DNA from: Actinokineospora sp. NBRC 105648
GTDB taxonomy: Bacteria > Actinomycetota > Actinomycetes > Mycobacteriales > Pseudonocardiaceae
Assembly (NCBI RefSeq): GCF_030269645.1
Contig: NZ_BSTR01000012.1
Span: forward strand, 1 to 64,000
Direction of reading: 5' to 3'
Length of the DNA: 64,000 nucleotides
Shown: piece by piece, positions 17,956-29,660 of the stretch
Layout of the letters: the number at the start of each line of letters is the position of its first letter
Numbering within the stretch: the stretch's first letter is position 1
The notes under the pieces: generated by a model
Told to the model about the DNA's origin: nothing
The model's database searches: none
Seen by the model: the letters and a program-made list of their open reading frames with translations, nothing else
Translations under genes and position numbers: made by a program

Positions 17956-18603
17956 GTGACGGTCTACGACTGCGGTGACCCCGGGCAGCGCGAGGACGGC
18001 CTCGGTGCCGCGGCGAGCGCGGTGCGCTCGGGCAGGCTGGTCGTGCTCCCCACCGACACCGTGTACGGGATCGGCTGCGACGCCTTCTCCCCGACCGCGG
18101 TCAGCGCCCTGCTCACGGCCAAGAACCGCGGTCCGGACATGCCGGTCGGGGTGCTGGTCGGCTCCTGGGCCACCATCGACGGCCTGGTGCTCTCGGTGCC
18201 GCACACCGCGCGCACGCTGGTCGAGGCGTTCTGGCCCGGTGACCTGTCGATCGTGCTGCCGCACGCGCCGTCGCTGAACTGGGACCTCGGCCGCACCGGC
18301 GGCACCGTGATGCTGCGGATGCCGCTGCACCCGGTGGCCATCGAGCTGCTGCGCGAGGTCGGTCCGATGGCCGTCTCCAGCGCCAACCGCTCGGGTCAGC
18401 CGCCCGCGGCCACCGCCGCCGAGGCGGTGACGCAGTTCCAGGACCTGGTGGGCGTCTACCTCGACGGAGGCCCGTCCGGTGACCTGGTGCCCTCGACCAT
18501 CGTCGACCTCACCGGCGACGAACCACTGGTGCTGCGCGAGGGCGCGGTGAGCCTCCCCGCGCTCCGCGAGGCGCTCGGCACCGAGGTCCGCTCGGCGCGT
18601 TAG
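17956..18603 (+). CDS. tsaC: L-threonylcarbamoyladenylate synthase (Sua5/YciO/YrdC)
   Basis: It makes threonylcarbamoyl-AMP from threonine, bicarbonate and ATP, the first step of the t6A37 modification of ANN-decoding tRNAs. The 215-residue protein carries VVLPTDTVYGIGCDAF, LLTAKNRGPDMPVGVLVG, FWPGDLSIVLPH and PMAVSSANRSGQPPAATAAE, which are the signature segments of the YrdC fold including the basic nucleotide-binding groove. It lacks the C-terminal Sua5 domain, so it is the short TsaC type. It is conserved next to prmC and wecA in actinobacteria. Confidence 0.93.
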   Translation: MTVYDCGDPGQREDGLGAAASAVRSGRLVVLPTDTVYGIGCDAFSPTAVSALLTAKNRGPDMPVGVLVGSWATIDGLVLSVPHTARTLVEAFWPGDLSIVLPHAPSLNWDLGRTGGTVMLRMPLHPVAIELLREVGPMAVSSANRSGQPPAATAAEAVTQFQDLVGVYLDGGPSGDLVPSTIVDLTGDEPLVLREGAVSLPALREALGTEVRSAR

Positions 18604-18659
18604 TGTTCGCGAAAGACAAGAACCCCTCACATCCCGACACGCAGGAGACGCGACCCGAC

Positions 18660-18743
18660 GTGCCCACGTCGCCCAGGGCCCCCCACCCGGCGGCCCGCCC
18701 CCGCTCGCAGGACCAGGTCCGCGCGAGGGACTCGCGCGCGTGA
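18660..18743 (+). CDS. Possible 27-codon leader ORF overlapping the wecA start
   Basis: A GTG at 18660 begins 27 Pro/Arg-rich codons that end with TGA at 18741-18743, overlapping the wecA GTG in a GTGA arrangement. AGGAG lies about 10 bases upstream. Tight overlap suggests translational coupling to wecA, but the peptide has no recognisable feature and codon use is not diagnostic. It may be chance. Confidence 0.25.
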   Translation: MPTSPRAPHPAARPRSQDQVRARDSRA

Positions 18744-19894
18744 ACCCCTCGAGCGGCTTCGCTCCCGCGGGCCTGCCGGTCCGCGAGTACCTGCTGGTCG
18801 CCCTCGTCACCGCGGTGCTCACCTTCCTGCTCACCGGCCTGGTCCGGGTGTTCGCCATCCGGATCGGCGCGGTCGCCTACCCCCGTCAACGCGACGTGCA
18901 CGTGGTCCCGATGCCCCGGCTCGGCGGCCTGGCCATGTACCTGGGCATCTGCGGCGGCATGCTGCTGGCCCACCAGCTCCCGGTGCTGCGCCGCGCGTTC
19001 GACTACTCCTTCGACCCCACCGCGGTGCTGATCGGCGGCGGGATCATCGTCGGCATCGGCATGCTCGACGACCGCTTCGAGCTGGACTCGCTGACCAAGC
19101 TGGCCGGCCAGACCACCTGCGCGGGCATCCTGGTGCTCTTCGGCATCCAGTGGTTCGTGCTCTGGGTGCCCTGGGGCGGCGACGAGGGCGTGGTCGGCTC
19201 GGTGCTCATCCTGGACCAGAACCAGGGCGGCCTGCTGGCCATCCTGCTGGCCGTCACGATGATCAACGCGATCAACTTCGTGGACGGGCTGGACGGGCTG
19301 GCCTCCGGGGTGGGCCTGATCGCCGCCTCGGCCACCTGCGTGTTCTCCCTGCACCTGCTCGACCAGTCCGGCGGCGACGTGGGCACCTACTCGCCCGCGC
19401 TGATCGCGGCCACCCTGGCCGGTGCCTGCCTGGGCTTCCTGCCGCACAACTTCCAACCCGCCCGGATCTTCATGGGCGACTCGGGCTCGATGCTGATCGG
19501 CCTGATGCTGGCCGCCTCCAGCACCACCGCCTCGGGCAAGGCCAACCCCTCGCTCTACGGGGCCACCGACGCGATCGCGATCTTCTCCCCGCTGCTGATC
19601 GTGGCCGCGGTGCTGTTCATCCCGGTGCTCGACCTGCTGATGGCCGTGGTCCGCCGGACCCGCCGGGGCGTCAGCCCGTTCGCCGCGGACAAGATGCACC
19701 TGCACCACCGCCTGCTGGAGATCGGCCACTCCCAGCGCCGCGCGGTGCTGCTGATCTACTTGTGGGCCGGTCTGCTGGCCTTCGGCGCGGTCGCGGTGAC
19801 CCTCTACGACATCTCGTTCGTGGTCTGGGGCGTGGGTGCGGGAGTCCTGGTCGCGGTGATCATCTCGGCGATCCCTAGACTGAGGTCACGATGA
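18740..19894 (+). CDS. wecA: Undecaprenyl-phosphate GlcNAc-1-phosphate transferase (WecA/MraY family)
   Basis: This integral membrane enzyme transfers GlcNAc-1-P from UDP-GlcNAc to polyprenyl phosphate, starting cell-wall linkage polymers such as arabinogalactan-type glycans. The 384-residue protein has about eleven membrane helices. Family motifs are PMPRLGGLAMYLG, GMLDDRFELDSLTKL (the Asp-Asp metal site), NAINFVDGLDGLA (the catalytic Asp region), RIFMGDSGSMLIGL, and DKMHLHHRLLEIGHSQRRAVL (the His loop that binds UDP-sugar). It precedes atpI with a 4-nt overlap, as in mycobacteria (rfe/wecA before the atp operon). Confidence 0.92.
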   Translation: MNPSSGFAPAGLPVREYLLVALVTAVLTFLLTGLVRVFAIRIGAVAYPRQRDVHVVPMPRLGGLAMYLGICGGMLLAHQLPVLRRAFDYSFDPTAVLIGGGIIVGIGMLDDRFELDSLTKLAGQTTCAGILVLFGIQWFVLWVPWGGDEGVVGSVLILDQNQGGLLAILLAVTMINAINFVDGLDGLASGVGLIAASATCVFSLHLLDQSGGDVGTYSPALIAATLAGACLGFLPHNFQPARIFMGDSGSMLIGLMLAASSTTASGKANPSLYGATDAIAIFSPLLIVAAVLFIPVLDLLMAVVRRTRRGVSPFAADKMHLHHRLLEIGHSQRRAVLLIYLWAGLLAFGAVAVTLYDISFVVWGVGAGVLVAVIISAIPRLRSR

Positions 19895-20394
19895 GCGACG
19901 ACGACCTGAGCACCCGGACCGCGCAGTCCGGGGCAGCACCGTCCGAGGAGATGCGGTCCCGGCCCGAGGCCGACCCCCATACCCAGGCGCTGCTGACCCT
20001 GGCGAGGGCGATGTTCCGCTACGCCCTGTGGCCCTCGCTGGCCACCCTGGTCCTCGGCGCGGTCGTCTTCGGTGTGCTCAAGGGCACGCCCGGTGTGTTC
20101 GGCGCCCTGGTGGGCGGTGCGCTGGCCTGCTTCTCCTCGCTGCTCACCCTCGCCCTGATGCGCAAGACCGCCAACCAGGGCCCGCACATCGCCATGGCCG
20201 CCTCGCTCGGCGGCTTCGTCGGCAAGCTGCTGGTCCTGCTGCTGGTGATGACCGCGCTGCGCGGGGTCGACGCCCTGGACCCCAAGTCCCTGGGTATCAC
20301 CATGATCGCCGTGGTGCTGGTGGCCGCGGGCGCCGAGGCGCTCGCGTTCCGCCGGACGAAGCTGCTGACGATCATTCCGGCTAACGAGAAGTAA
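19891..20394 (+). CDS. atpI: ATP synthase protein I
   Basis: The 167-residue protein has a hydrophilic N-terminus of about 45 residues and four membrane helices (LWPSLATLVLGAVVFGVL, GVFGALVGGALACFSSLLTLAL, AASLGGFVGKLLVLLLVM, GITMIAVVLVAAGAEALAF). Its position before atpB and its topology fit AtpI, a small assembly factor for the c-ring in other bacteria. The ATG overlaps the wecA stop (ATGA). A TAGACT box 8 nt upstream could also give an internal leaderless start. Confidence 0.8.
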   Translation: MSDDDLSTRTAQSGAAPSEEMRSRPEADPHTQALLTLARAMFRYALWPSLATLVLGAVVFGVLKGTPGVFGALVGGALACFSSLLTLALMRKTANQGPHIAMAASLGGFVGKLLVLLLVMTALRGVDALDPKSLGITMIAVVLVAAGAEALAFRRTKLLTIIPANEK

Positions 20395-20628
20395 CCGCTT
20401 ACCTGGGAACAGGTGACAAGCAGTACGCCCGTCCGGAGTGCCGGAAGGTCCTGCTATCGTTCGCGCTAACGGCGGGCTGCCGAGGTACCTGCGCGCCCGC
20501 CGAGGCTTATCCGGGATCCGGGTAGCCGCCTGAAGACATGCCATGTTCGTCAGGTACGTTACGTCCTGATCGTGACGATTCCCCCGGCGGAGTGAACGCC
20601 GGCCGGGAGAACCGGAAGGAGCCCACCG

Positions 20629-21411
20629 TTGGGCAGGCTGGTGTTGGCCGAGGGTGACGTGTTCTCACCCCCCGGTGTCAAGGACTTTTTCCTCCCGCCG
20701 ATCTTCGGCGATGTCACGAAGCCGATGGTGCTGCTGGTCCTGTCGGTCATCATCGTCTCGGCCTTCTTCCTCATTACCTCCCGGAACCTCAAGATCGTTC
20801 CGGGTCGCTGGCAGTTCGCCGCCGAGTCGGTCTACGACTTCGGGCGCAACAACATCGCCCGCGACCAGATCGGTTCGAAGGAGTTCAAGCCCTTCGTGCC
20901 CCTCATTCTCTCGTTGTTCACCTTCATCCTGGTGAACAACCTGTTCGGGGTCATTCCGATCTTCCAGTTCCCGACGATGGCGCGGATCAGCTTCCCGCTG
21001 GCGCTGGCGATTCTCGTGGTCTACCCGGTCTACCACTTCGTCGGGATCAAGAAGTTCGGTCTGGGCGGCTACCTGAAGAACCAGCTCTTCCCGCCCGGTG
21101 TCCCCACGCCGGTCTACGTGCTGCTGACCCCGATCGAGCTGTTCCTCAAGTTCTTCATGGACCCGATCACGCTGGCGATCCGGGTGTTCGCCGCGATGTT
21201 CGCCGGGCACCTCATCCTGCTGGTGTTCACCCTGGGCGGTGAGTTCCTGCTCCTGCACGCCGCCGCGCCGCTCAAGCCGGTGTCGCTGGTGGCCTGGGCC
21301 TTCGCCATCGCGATGACCTTCCTCGAGGCCTTCATCCAGATCCTGCAGGCCTACATCTTCGCGCTGCTGACGGCCAGCTTCATCGGCCGCGCGCTCGCCG
21401 AAGACCACTGA
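20629..21411 (+). CDS. atpB: ATP synthase Fo subunit a
   Basis: It forms the proton half-channels against the c-ring. The 260-residue protein has about six helices. The conserved arginine is in [23 protein letters not shown], and [22 protein letters not shown] closes the second half-channel. TTG at 20629 is the likely start because AAGGAG (20616-20621) is spaced seven bases upstream; GTG 20641 is an alternative. It opens the structural atp genes atpB-E-F-H-A-G-D. Confidence 0.96.
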   Translation: MGRLVLAEGDVFSPPGVKDFFLPPIFGDVTKPMVLLVLSVIIVSAFFLITSRNLKIVPGRWQFAAESVYDFGRNNIARDQIGSKEFKPFVPLILSLFTFILVNNLFGVIPIFQFPTMARISFPLALAILVVYPVYHFVGIKKFGLGGYLKNQLFPPGVPTPVYVLLTPIELFLKFFMDPITLAIRVFAAMFAGHLILLVFTLGGEFLLLHAAAPLKPVSLVAWAFAIAMTFLEAFIQILQAYIFALLTASFIGRALAEDH

Positions 21412-21484
21412 CCAGACACACCCAGCTGGAAACAAGCCCCCGATCCGCGGGTTCCCGCGGACCGAGTTGGAAAGGGATACACAA

Positions 21485-21739
21485 GTGAGCAGTGTTCTCC
21501 TCGCTCAGGAAGCCGCCACCACCAACCTCAACGCGGGTCTGGCGGCCATCGGCTACGGCCTCGGCGCCATCGGCCCCGGCATCGGTGTCGGTCTGATCTG
21601 GGCGGCCGTCATCAACGGCACCGCCCGTCAGCCGGAGGCCCAGAGCAAGCTCATGAGCATCGCGTGGACGACCTTCGTCCTCGTCGAGGTGCTCGCCCTG
21701 ATCGGCCTGGTCGTCTACTTCATCGCGTCCACCGCCTGA
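21485..21739 (+). CDS. atpE: ATP synthase Fo subunit c
   Basis: This is the proteolipid of the rotary ring: 84 residues from GTG 21485 (GAAAGGGA upstream). Helix 1 has the packing glycines ([19 protein letters not shown]), the polar loop contains the RQPE motif, and helix 2 carries the proton-binding glutamate E68 ([17 protein letters not shown]). It is the diarylquinoline target in related genera; resistance residues were not assessed. Confidence 0.97.
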   Translation: MSSVLLAQEAATTNLNAGLAAIGYGLGAIGPGIGVGLIWAAVINGTARQPEAQSKLMSIAWTTFVLVEVLALIGLVVYFIASTA

Positions 21740-21767
21740 TCAGCCCTTCTTCGTTTAGGGAGACGAC

Positions 21768-22316
21768 GTGGTGAACGCATTCATCCTGGCCGCGGAGGAG
21801 AGCCCGAGCCCGGTCCTGCCGCACATGGCCGAGGTCATCCTCGGCCTGGTGGCCTTCCTGCTGCTGCTGTTCGTGATCTCGAAGTTCGTCACGCCCCGGT
21901 TCGAGAAGCTCTACGCCGATCGGACCGCCAAGATCGAGGGCGGGATCGAGAAGGCCGAGCAGGCCCAGCAGGAGGCCGAGGCCGCGCTCAAGCAGTACAA
22001 CGCGCAGCTGGCCGAGGCCAGGGCCGAGTCCGCGCGCATCCGGGACGACGCCCGGGCCGAGGCCGAGCAGATCAAGGAAGAGCTGCGCGCCCAGGCCCAG
22101 GAGGAATCCGCCCGGATCGTCGCGCAGGGCCAGGCGCAGCTGGAGGCCCAGCGGGCCCAGATCGTCGCCGAGCTGCGCGCCGACCTCGGCCGCCACGCCG
22201 TCGAGCTGGCCAGCCGGGTCGTCGGTGAGTCCCTCGAGGACGAGGCCCGGCGCCGCGGCACGGTCGACCGCTTCCTCGCGGAGCTCGACTCGGTCTCCGC
22301 GCCGGCGAAGAGCTAG
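21768..22316 (+). CDS. atpF: ATP synthase Fo subunit b
   Basis: This is the peripheral stalk subunit: 182 residues with one N-terminal membrane helix ([21 protein letters not shown]) and a long charged coiled coil rich in Ala, Glu and Gln ([21 protein letters not shown]). It starts at GTG 21768 with AGGGAG upstream. It is a separate gene, unlike the mycobacterial arrangement in which a second b domain is fused to delta. Confidence 0.95.
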   Translation: MVNAFILAAEESPSPVLPHMAEVILGLVAFLLLLFVISKFVTPRFEKLYADRTAKIEGGIEKAEQAQQEAEAALKQYNAQLAEARAESARIRDDARAEAEQIKEELRAQAQEESARIVAQGQAQLEAQRAQIVAELRADLGRHAVELASRVVGESLEDEARRRGTVDRFLAELDSVSAPAKS

Positions 22317-22328
22317 GGGACGCATTCG

Positions 22329-23174
22329 ATGACTGCGACATCAACCGCGGCCGCCACGCTGCACGCCGCGAGCCGGGAAGCCCTCGCCGCCGTCGAGCTC
22401 ACGCTGCTCGACGTGCTCGAGGGCGACGCGGCCGCGGCGAGCACGCTCGGCGAGGAGCTGTTCGCCGTCGTCGGCCTGCTCGAGCGCGAGGTGGGTCTGC
22501 GCCGGACGCTGGCCGACTCCTCCACCGACCCGGCGGCCCGCGAGCGGCTGGTCGCCGACCTGCTCGGCGGCAAGGTCAGCGCGGGCGCGCTGCGCGTGGC
22601 GGGCACCGCGGCGGGCGCCCGGTGGTCGAGCCCGCGCGAGCTGGTCGACGGGCTGGAGTCGCTGGGCACCACCGCGCTGCTGGTGGGTGCCGAGCGCGCG
22701 GGCAGGCTGGACACGGTCGAGGACGAGCTGTTCCGGCTGGGCCGGATCGTCGCCGACCAGACCGAGCTCGAGCAGGTGCTGGCCAACCGCACCGGCGACG
22801 TCGCCGGGAAGCTCGCGGTGGTGCACGAGCTGATCGGCGCCAAGGTCGAGAAGGTCACCGAGATCCTGGTGGCCAACCTCGTCGAGCACCCGCGCGGCAG
22901 GCAGCTGGTCACCGGCCTGGAGGCCCTCGCGGCCGAGGCCGCCAAGCGCCGCGAGCGCTCGGTGGCGCACGTGATCTCCGCCGGACCGCTCTCCGCCGAG
23001 CAGCAGGACCGGCTCGCCGGGTCCCTGCAGCGGATCTACGCCCGGCCGATCGCGCTGCACCTCGAGGTCGACCCCGGCCTCGGTGGCGGCCTGGTCATCA
23101 AGGTCGGCGACGAGGTCATCGACGGCAGCACCACCGGACGGCTGAACGCGCTGCGGCGCAGGTTCTCCGGCTGA
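22329..23174 (+). CDS. atpH: ATP synthase F1 subunit delta
   Basis: The 281-residue protein is longer than the roughly 180 residues of the E. coli subunit, as is typical for actinobacteria. The C-terminal part ([53 protein letters not shown] split over two segments) is the OSCP/delta signature that joins F1 to the b stalk. The N-terminal extension is helical and Ala-rich. It lies 12 nt after atpF and 41 nt before atpA. Confidence 0.94.
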   Translation: MTATSTAAATLHAASREALAAVELTLLDVLEGDAAAASTLGEELFAVVGLLEREVGLRRTLADSSTDPAARERLVADLLGGKVSAGALRVAGTAAGARWSSPRELVDGLESLGTTALLVGAERAGRLDTVEDELFRLGRIVADQTELEQVLANRTGDVAGKLAVVHELIGAKVEKVTEILVANLVEHPRGRQLVTGLEALAAEAAKRRERSVAHVISAGPLSAEQQDRLAGSLQRIYARPIALHLEVDPGLGGGLVIKVGDEVIDGSTTGRLNALRRRFSG

Positions 23175-23215
23175 CCCCCACACTTTCCCAGATAACGAAG
23201 CGAGAGCAGGAACTC

Positions 23216-24856
23216 ATGGCGGAGCTGACGATCTCGTCGGACGAGATCCGCAGTGCTATCGAAAACTACGTCTCCAGCTACTCCCCGGACGTGAACCGGG
23301 AAGAGGTCGGAACGGTTTCCGACACCGGCGACGGCATCGCCCACGTTGAGGGCCTGCCCTCGGCCATGGCCAACGAGCTGCTGGAGTTCCCCGGCGGCGT
23401 GGTGGGCGTGGCGCTGAACCTCGACGCGCGCGAGATCGGTGCGGCCATCCTCGGCGACTACGACAAGATCGAGGAGGGCCAGGAGGTCAAGCGGACCGGC
23501 AAGGTCCTCTCGGTCCCGGTCGGCGACGGCTTCCTCGGCCGCGTGATCGACCCGCTGGGCAACCCGATCGACGGCCTCGGCGAGATCGTCGCCGACGAGC
23601 AGCGCGCCCTGGAGCTGCAGGCCGCCACGGTCGTGCAGCGCCAGCCGGTGGAGGAGCCGCTGCAGACCGGCCTCAAGGCCATCGACTCGATGACCCCGAT
23701 CGGCCGCGGCCAGCGCCAGCTGATCATCGGTGACCGCAAGACCGGCAAGACCGCGGTCTGCGTCGACACCATCATCAACCAGAAGAAGGCCTGGGCGACC
23801 GGCGACCCGAAGCAGCAGGTCCGCTGCATCTACGTCGCCGTCGGCCAGAAGGGCTCCACCATCGCGGGCATCAAGTCCGCGCTGGAGGAGGCGGGCGCGC
23901 TGGAGTACACCACCATCGTCGCGGCTCCCGCCTCGGACTCGGCGGGCTTCAAGTGGCTCGCGCCCTACACCGGCTCCGCGCTCGGCCAGCACTGGATGTA
24001 CCAGGGCAAGCACGTCCTGATCATCTTCGACGACCTGACCAAGCAGGCCGAGGCCTACCGCGCGATCTCGCTGCTGCTGCGCCGCCCGCCGGGCCGCGAG
24101 GCCTACCCCGGCGACGTCTTCTACTTGCACTCCCGCCTGCTGGAGCGCTGCGCGAAGCTCTCCGACGAGCTCGGTGGCGGCTCGATGACCGGTCTGCCGA
24201 TCATCGAGACCAAGGCGAACGACATCTCCGCCTACATCCCCACCAACGTCATCTCGATCACCGACGGCCAGTGCTTCCTGGAGTCCGACCTGTTCAACTC
24301 CGGGCAGCGCCCGGCGGTGAACGTCGGTACCTCGGTGTCGCGGGTCGGTGGCGCCGCCCAGACCAAGGCGATGCGGTCGATCTCCGGCACGCTGCGCCTC
24401 GAGCTGGCCCAGTTCCGCGAGCTGGAGGCGTTCGCCGCCTTCGCCTCGGACCTCGACGCCACCTCCAAGGCCCAGCTCGCCCGCGGCACCCGGATGATGG
24501 AGCTGCTCAAGCAGGGCCAGTTCTCGCCGATGGCCGTCGAGGAGCAGTTCGTCTCGATCTTCATCGGCACCAAGGGCTACCTCGACGACCTCGAGGTCTC
24601 CGAGGTCCGCCGGTTCGAGTCCGGGCTGCACGAGCACCTGCGCCACCGCCACGAGGGCATCCTGGAGGAGATCCGGGTGTCCGGGAAGTTCTCCCCGGAC
24701 AACGAGGAGCGGCTGGTCGCGGCGGTCGCGGCGTTCAAGCAGAACTTCACCGCGGGCAAGGCCGACTCGGCGCGCGGCGCCGACGCGGCCGCGCTCGCCG
24801 CCGACGAGGTGGGCCAGGAGACCGTCAAGGTCAACAAGCCCGCCCCCACCGAGTAA
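23216..24856 (+). CDS. atpA: ATP synthase F1 subunit alpha
   Basis: This is the non-catalytic nucleotide-binding subunit: 546 residues from ATG 23216. The Walker A GDRKTGKT is at 172-179; the signature [17 protein letters not shown] and the arginine-finger region are present. The C-terminus runs about 30 residues beyond the E. coli protein ([19 protein letters not shown]), a tail also known in mycobacteria, where it inhibits ATP hydrolysis; the same role here is inferred. Confidence 0.97.
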   Translation: MAELTISSDEIRSAIENYVSSYSPDVNREEVGTVSDTGDGIAHVEGLPSAMANELLEFPGGVVGVALNLDAREIGAAILGDYDKIEEGQEVKRTGKVLSVPVGDGFLGRVIDPLGNPIDGLGEIVADEQRALELQAATVVQRQPVEEPLQTGLKAIDSMTPIGRGQRQLIIGDRKTGKTAVCVDTIINQKKAWATGDPKQQVRCIYVAVGQKGSTIAGIKSALEEAGALEYTTIVAAPASDSAGFKWLAPYTGSALGQHWMYQGKHVLIIFDDLTKQAEAYRAISLLLRRPPGREAYPGDVFYLHSRLLERCAKLSDELGGGSMTGLPIIETKANDISAYIPTNVISITDGQCFLESDLFNSGQRPAVNVGTSVSRVGGAAQTKAMRSISGTLRLELAQFRELEAFAAFASDLDATSKAQLARGTRMMELLKQGQFSPMAVEEQFVSIFIGTKGYLDDLEVSEVRRFESGLHEHLRHRHEGILEEIRVSGKFSPDNEERLVAAVAAFKQNFTAGKADSARGADAAALAADEVGQETVKVNKPAPTE

Positions 24857-24865
24857 GGGCCTGCC

Positions 24866-27243
<2,378 letters not shown>

Positions 27244-27261
27244 CGCCGCGCGAGCAACGAG

Positions 27262-27294
27262 GGGCCGGTGTCCGTTGTGGACACCGGCCCTCTT
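27262..27294 (+). terminator. Hairpin terminator after atpD
   Basis: GGGCCGGTGTCC (27262-27273) pairs exactly with GGACACCGGCCC (27279-27290), loop GTTGT, followed by TCTT. It ends the atp transcript before atpC and may also stop the convergent membrane-protein gene. Confidence 0.75.
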
Positions 27295-27301
27295 CGCGTT
27301 C

Positions 27302-28651
27302 CTACAGGGTGACGACGACCGGCTCCGCGCCGCCCCTGGTGACCTCGACCTGCTTGGCGTCGACCGGGATCACCGCCCCGAAGCTGTCGACCGCGGTCCA
27401 CGGTCCATCCACCGTGGAGCGGAAGCGCAGCCGCGCGTCCAGGCTGAAGACCAGCCTGCCCCGCTCGTCGGGCAGCAGGACCGACACGGGCAACGGGGCG
27501 TCTGGCAGCACCGGCCCGCCGTAGACCCAGCGCAGGACTGTCCCACCGGAGTCGACGACCGCCAGGTACAGCTTGCTGCCCGCGAAGCTGGGGACGTACT
27601 CGACGGCCACCGCGTGCTCGGTGCTGGAGAGGTCGGCGACGACCTCGAAACCGGTCACCGCGGCCACCGCGTAGGGGTCGGCGTAGCCCGCCTGCTCCAG
27701 TTGCTCGGCCAGTTTCGAGGACATGCCGGGGGATGCGCTGCTCCCCACGGCGTACCGCTTCTGCGGCAAGCTGGAGGTGCGCCTCGGGATCGGCTTGCTC
27801 TGGTGGTCGAAGCCCTCGGCGTAGGTGGAGGCCGGCAGCACCAGCAGCGCGCGCTGGGTCTCCCCGCTGGTCCGGTACGCGGTCGGGACCACCCGCACGT
27901 CGCCGCCCTCGACGGGCTGCGGGAAGGCGTTGAACCACACGCCACCCAGGTCCGCCATGTCCGTCCAGTTCCGACTGCCCTTCCCGTCGGCGCCGATCTC
28001 CCAGCGCGGTGACGCGCTCAGGGGAACCGGGCCGGTGGCGATCGCGTACTGGTCGTTCGGGCCGAATAGGAAGGCCACACCCCGGTCGCTGCCGTATCCC
28101 GAGCGAGCGCTGTTGACCAGCGTAGCCTGGTCGCCGGTGACCAGGCCCAGCACGGTGCGCTGCACGGTGGCCAGGTCCAACCGGGTGCCGTCGGGCTTGA
28201 TCGCGATGCCCGACTCGCCGATCCGCTGCTGCACGACCAGCGCCACCCGGCCGACCGGGGTGTTCCCGGCCCAGTAGACCCGCGGCGCCCCGACCAGCCG
28301 CATACCCGGGTCGGCGGCGCCCGGTGCGACCGCCATGCCCCGGGTGAAAGCGTTCGCCGCGGTGCGCAGGTACTCCTGGTCGCCCGCGAGGTCACCGGCG
28401 GTCGGCGCCGTCAGCATCGGGTCGGGCGCCGCGGTGGCCAGTGCGCCTGCCGTGGTCGTGGGTCCGGGCAGGGGCGTCAACGACCACCCCGCCCCGACCA
28501 CGACCACCAGTGCCCCCGCCACGGTCGCTCGGCGGCGAAACCTGCGCCGCCTGCCACCCCGGAGGACCTCCGGGGTGAAGCCGATCCGGGGCTCGATGCC
28601 CTCGGTCGCCTCCCGCAGCGCGCGGGAGAGCTCGGTCGTGTCCATCCTCAT
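27302..28651 (-). CDS. Single-pass membrane protein paired with a SigE-family sigma factor
   Basis: The protein has 449 residues. The ATG at 28651 overlaps the TGA of the sigma gene (ATGA). A cytoplasmic N-terminus of about 45 residues ([20 protein letters not shown] ... RGGRRRRFRRR) is followed by one span (ATVAGALVVVVGAGWSLTPL) and a large exported domain of unknown fold. This size and order fit the conserved partner genes of SigE-family sigma factors, which may act as anti-sigma or sensor proteins, but no zinc anti-sigma motif (HxxxCxxC) is present. The pair sits between atpD and atpC on the opposite strand. Confidence 0.7.
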   Translation of the reverse strand: MRMDTTELSRALREATEGIEPRIGFTPEVLRGGRRRRFRRRATVAGALVVVVGAGWSLTPLPGPTTTAGALATAAPDPMLTAPTAGDLAGDQEYLRTAANAFTRGMAVAPGAADPGMRLVGAPRVYWAGNTPVGRVALVVQQRIGESGIAIKPDGTRLDLATVQRTVLGLVTGDQATLVNSARSGYGSDRGVAFLFGPNDQYAIATGPVPLSASPRWEIGADGKGSRNWTDMADLGGVWFNAFPQPVEGGDVRVVPTAYRTSGETQRALLVLPASTYAEGFDHQSKPIPRRTSSLPQKRYAVGSSASPGMSSKLAEQLEQAGYADPYAVAAVTGFEVVADLSSTEHAVAVEYVPSFAGSKLYLAVVDSGGTVLRWVYGGPVLPDAPLPVSVLLPDERGRLVFSLDARLRFRSTVDGPWTAVDSFGAVIPVDAKQVEVTRGGAEPVVVTL

Positions 28652-29157
28652 CCCCTCAACAGGTTCTCGGCGCCCAGCACCGTGCGCAACCGCTCCAGGC
28701 CCCGGGCTGTCTGGCTCTTCACCGTCCCGTTCGAGCAGCCGAGCGCGGCGGCGGTGTCGGTCTCGCTCAGGTCGTCGAAGAAGCGCAGCACCAGCACCGC
28801 CCGCATCCGCGGCGGCAACGCGCCCAGCGCCCTGGTGAGCTGGTCGCGGTCCAAGACGCCGCTCTCCAAGCCGCCCACCCCCAGGTCGGCGGCTTGGTCG
28901 AGCGGCGCCTCGGCCACCCGGCGGGACCGGTGTCGCCACCGGTTCGCCGAGGCGTTGGCCAGGGCCGCGCGGACGTAGGGCTCAAGATCACCGCGCACCC
29001 GGCCGCGGCGGGCGTACACCCGCTCGAGGACGTCCTGCAGCAGGTCCTCGGCGGCCTGCCTGTCCCCCGCGCACAGCAGGTACGCGGTGCGCAACAGCGC
29101 CGTCGACCGGTGCGCGACGAACTCGGCGAACTGGTCGTCGGGTCCGATCGTGCTCAC
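28648..29157 (-). CDS. SigE-family ECF RNA polymerase sigma factor
   Basis: The 169-residue protein from GTG 29157 matches the actinobacterial SigE family of group IV sigma factors. Region 2 is [20 protein letters not shown] with [20 protein letters not shown], and region 4 is [45 protein letters not shown] with the helix-turn-helix. A longer frame upstream runs over atpC antisense and is not credible. It is translationally coupled to the downstream membrane protein. Targets are unknown; autoregulation is common for the class. Confidence 0.9.
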   Translation of the reverse strand: MSTIGPDDQFAEFVAHRSTALLRTAYLLCAGDRQAAEDLLQDVLERVYARRGRVRGDLEPYVRAALANASANRWRHRSRRVAEAPLDQAADLGVGGLESGVLDRDQLTRALGALPPRMRAVLVLRFFDDLSETDTAAALGCSNGTVKSQTARGLERLRTVLGAENLLRG

Positions 29158-29228
29158 CCCCCGTGTTCGTCTTGTCTTGTTGCCCTGTTCGACACCGGGC
29201 TGGCTGGGGAGGTTGTCAGGACTCCGAC

Positions 29229-29234
29229 TAGACT
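29229..29234 (+). promoter_or_regulatory. Putative -10 box for separate atpC transcription
   Basis: TAGACT lies 32 nt before the atpC GTG, with no good -35 at 16-18 bp. If active it gives atpC its own transcript, which the interrupted operon would require. Confidence 0.35.
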
Positions 29235-29266
29235 GGCGGACAACCGCGAGCCTGAAGGAGATCGAC

Positions 29267-29632
29267 GTGGCTGAGATGTCCGTCCAGCTGGTCGCCGTGG
29301 AACGACGCCTGTGGTCGGGTACCGGCACGTTCGTCGTCGCGCAGACCACCGAGGGTGAGATCGGCATCCTGCCCGGCCACGAGCCGGTGCTGGGACAGCT
29401 GGTCGAGGGTGGCGTGGTCAAGATCCGCACGACCGGCGGCGAGACCATCGTGGCCGCCGTGCACGGCGGCTTCCTCTCGGTGACCGCGGAAGCGGTGAGC
29501 ATCCTGGCCGAGTCGGCCGAGCTCTCCACCGAGATCGACGTGAGCGCCGCTCGCACCGCCCTGGGCGACGGCGACGCCGACGAGCGCAACTGGGCCGCGG
29601 CGCGACTGCGCGCGGCCGAGCAAACGGTCTGA
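29267..29632 (+). CDS. atpC: ATP synthase F1 subunit epsilon
   Basis: This is the rotor and regulatory subunit: 121 residues from GTG 29267, with GAAGGAG spaced six bases upstream. [44 protein letters not shown] and [20 protein letters not shown] form the N-terminal beta sandwich; the C-terminal helices are short, as in mycobacteria. It is separated from atpD by about 2.0 kb carrying two minus-strand genes. DUF2550 follows, which is the normal neighbour of atpC in actinobacteria. Confidence 0.95.
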   Translation: MAEMSVQLVAVERRLWSGTGTFVVAQTTEGEIGILPGHEPVLGQLVEGGVVKIRTTGGETIVAAVHGGFLSVTAEAVSILAESAELSTEIDVSAARTALGDGDADERNWAAARLRAAEQTV

Positions 29633-29660
29633 TGACGGCCTAGCGGGCAGGAGGCGGCCA

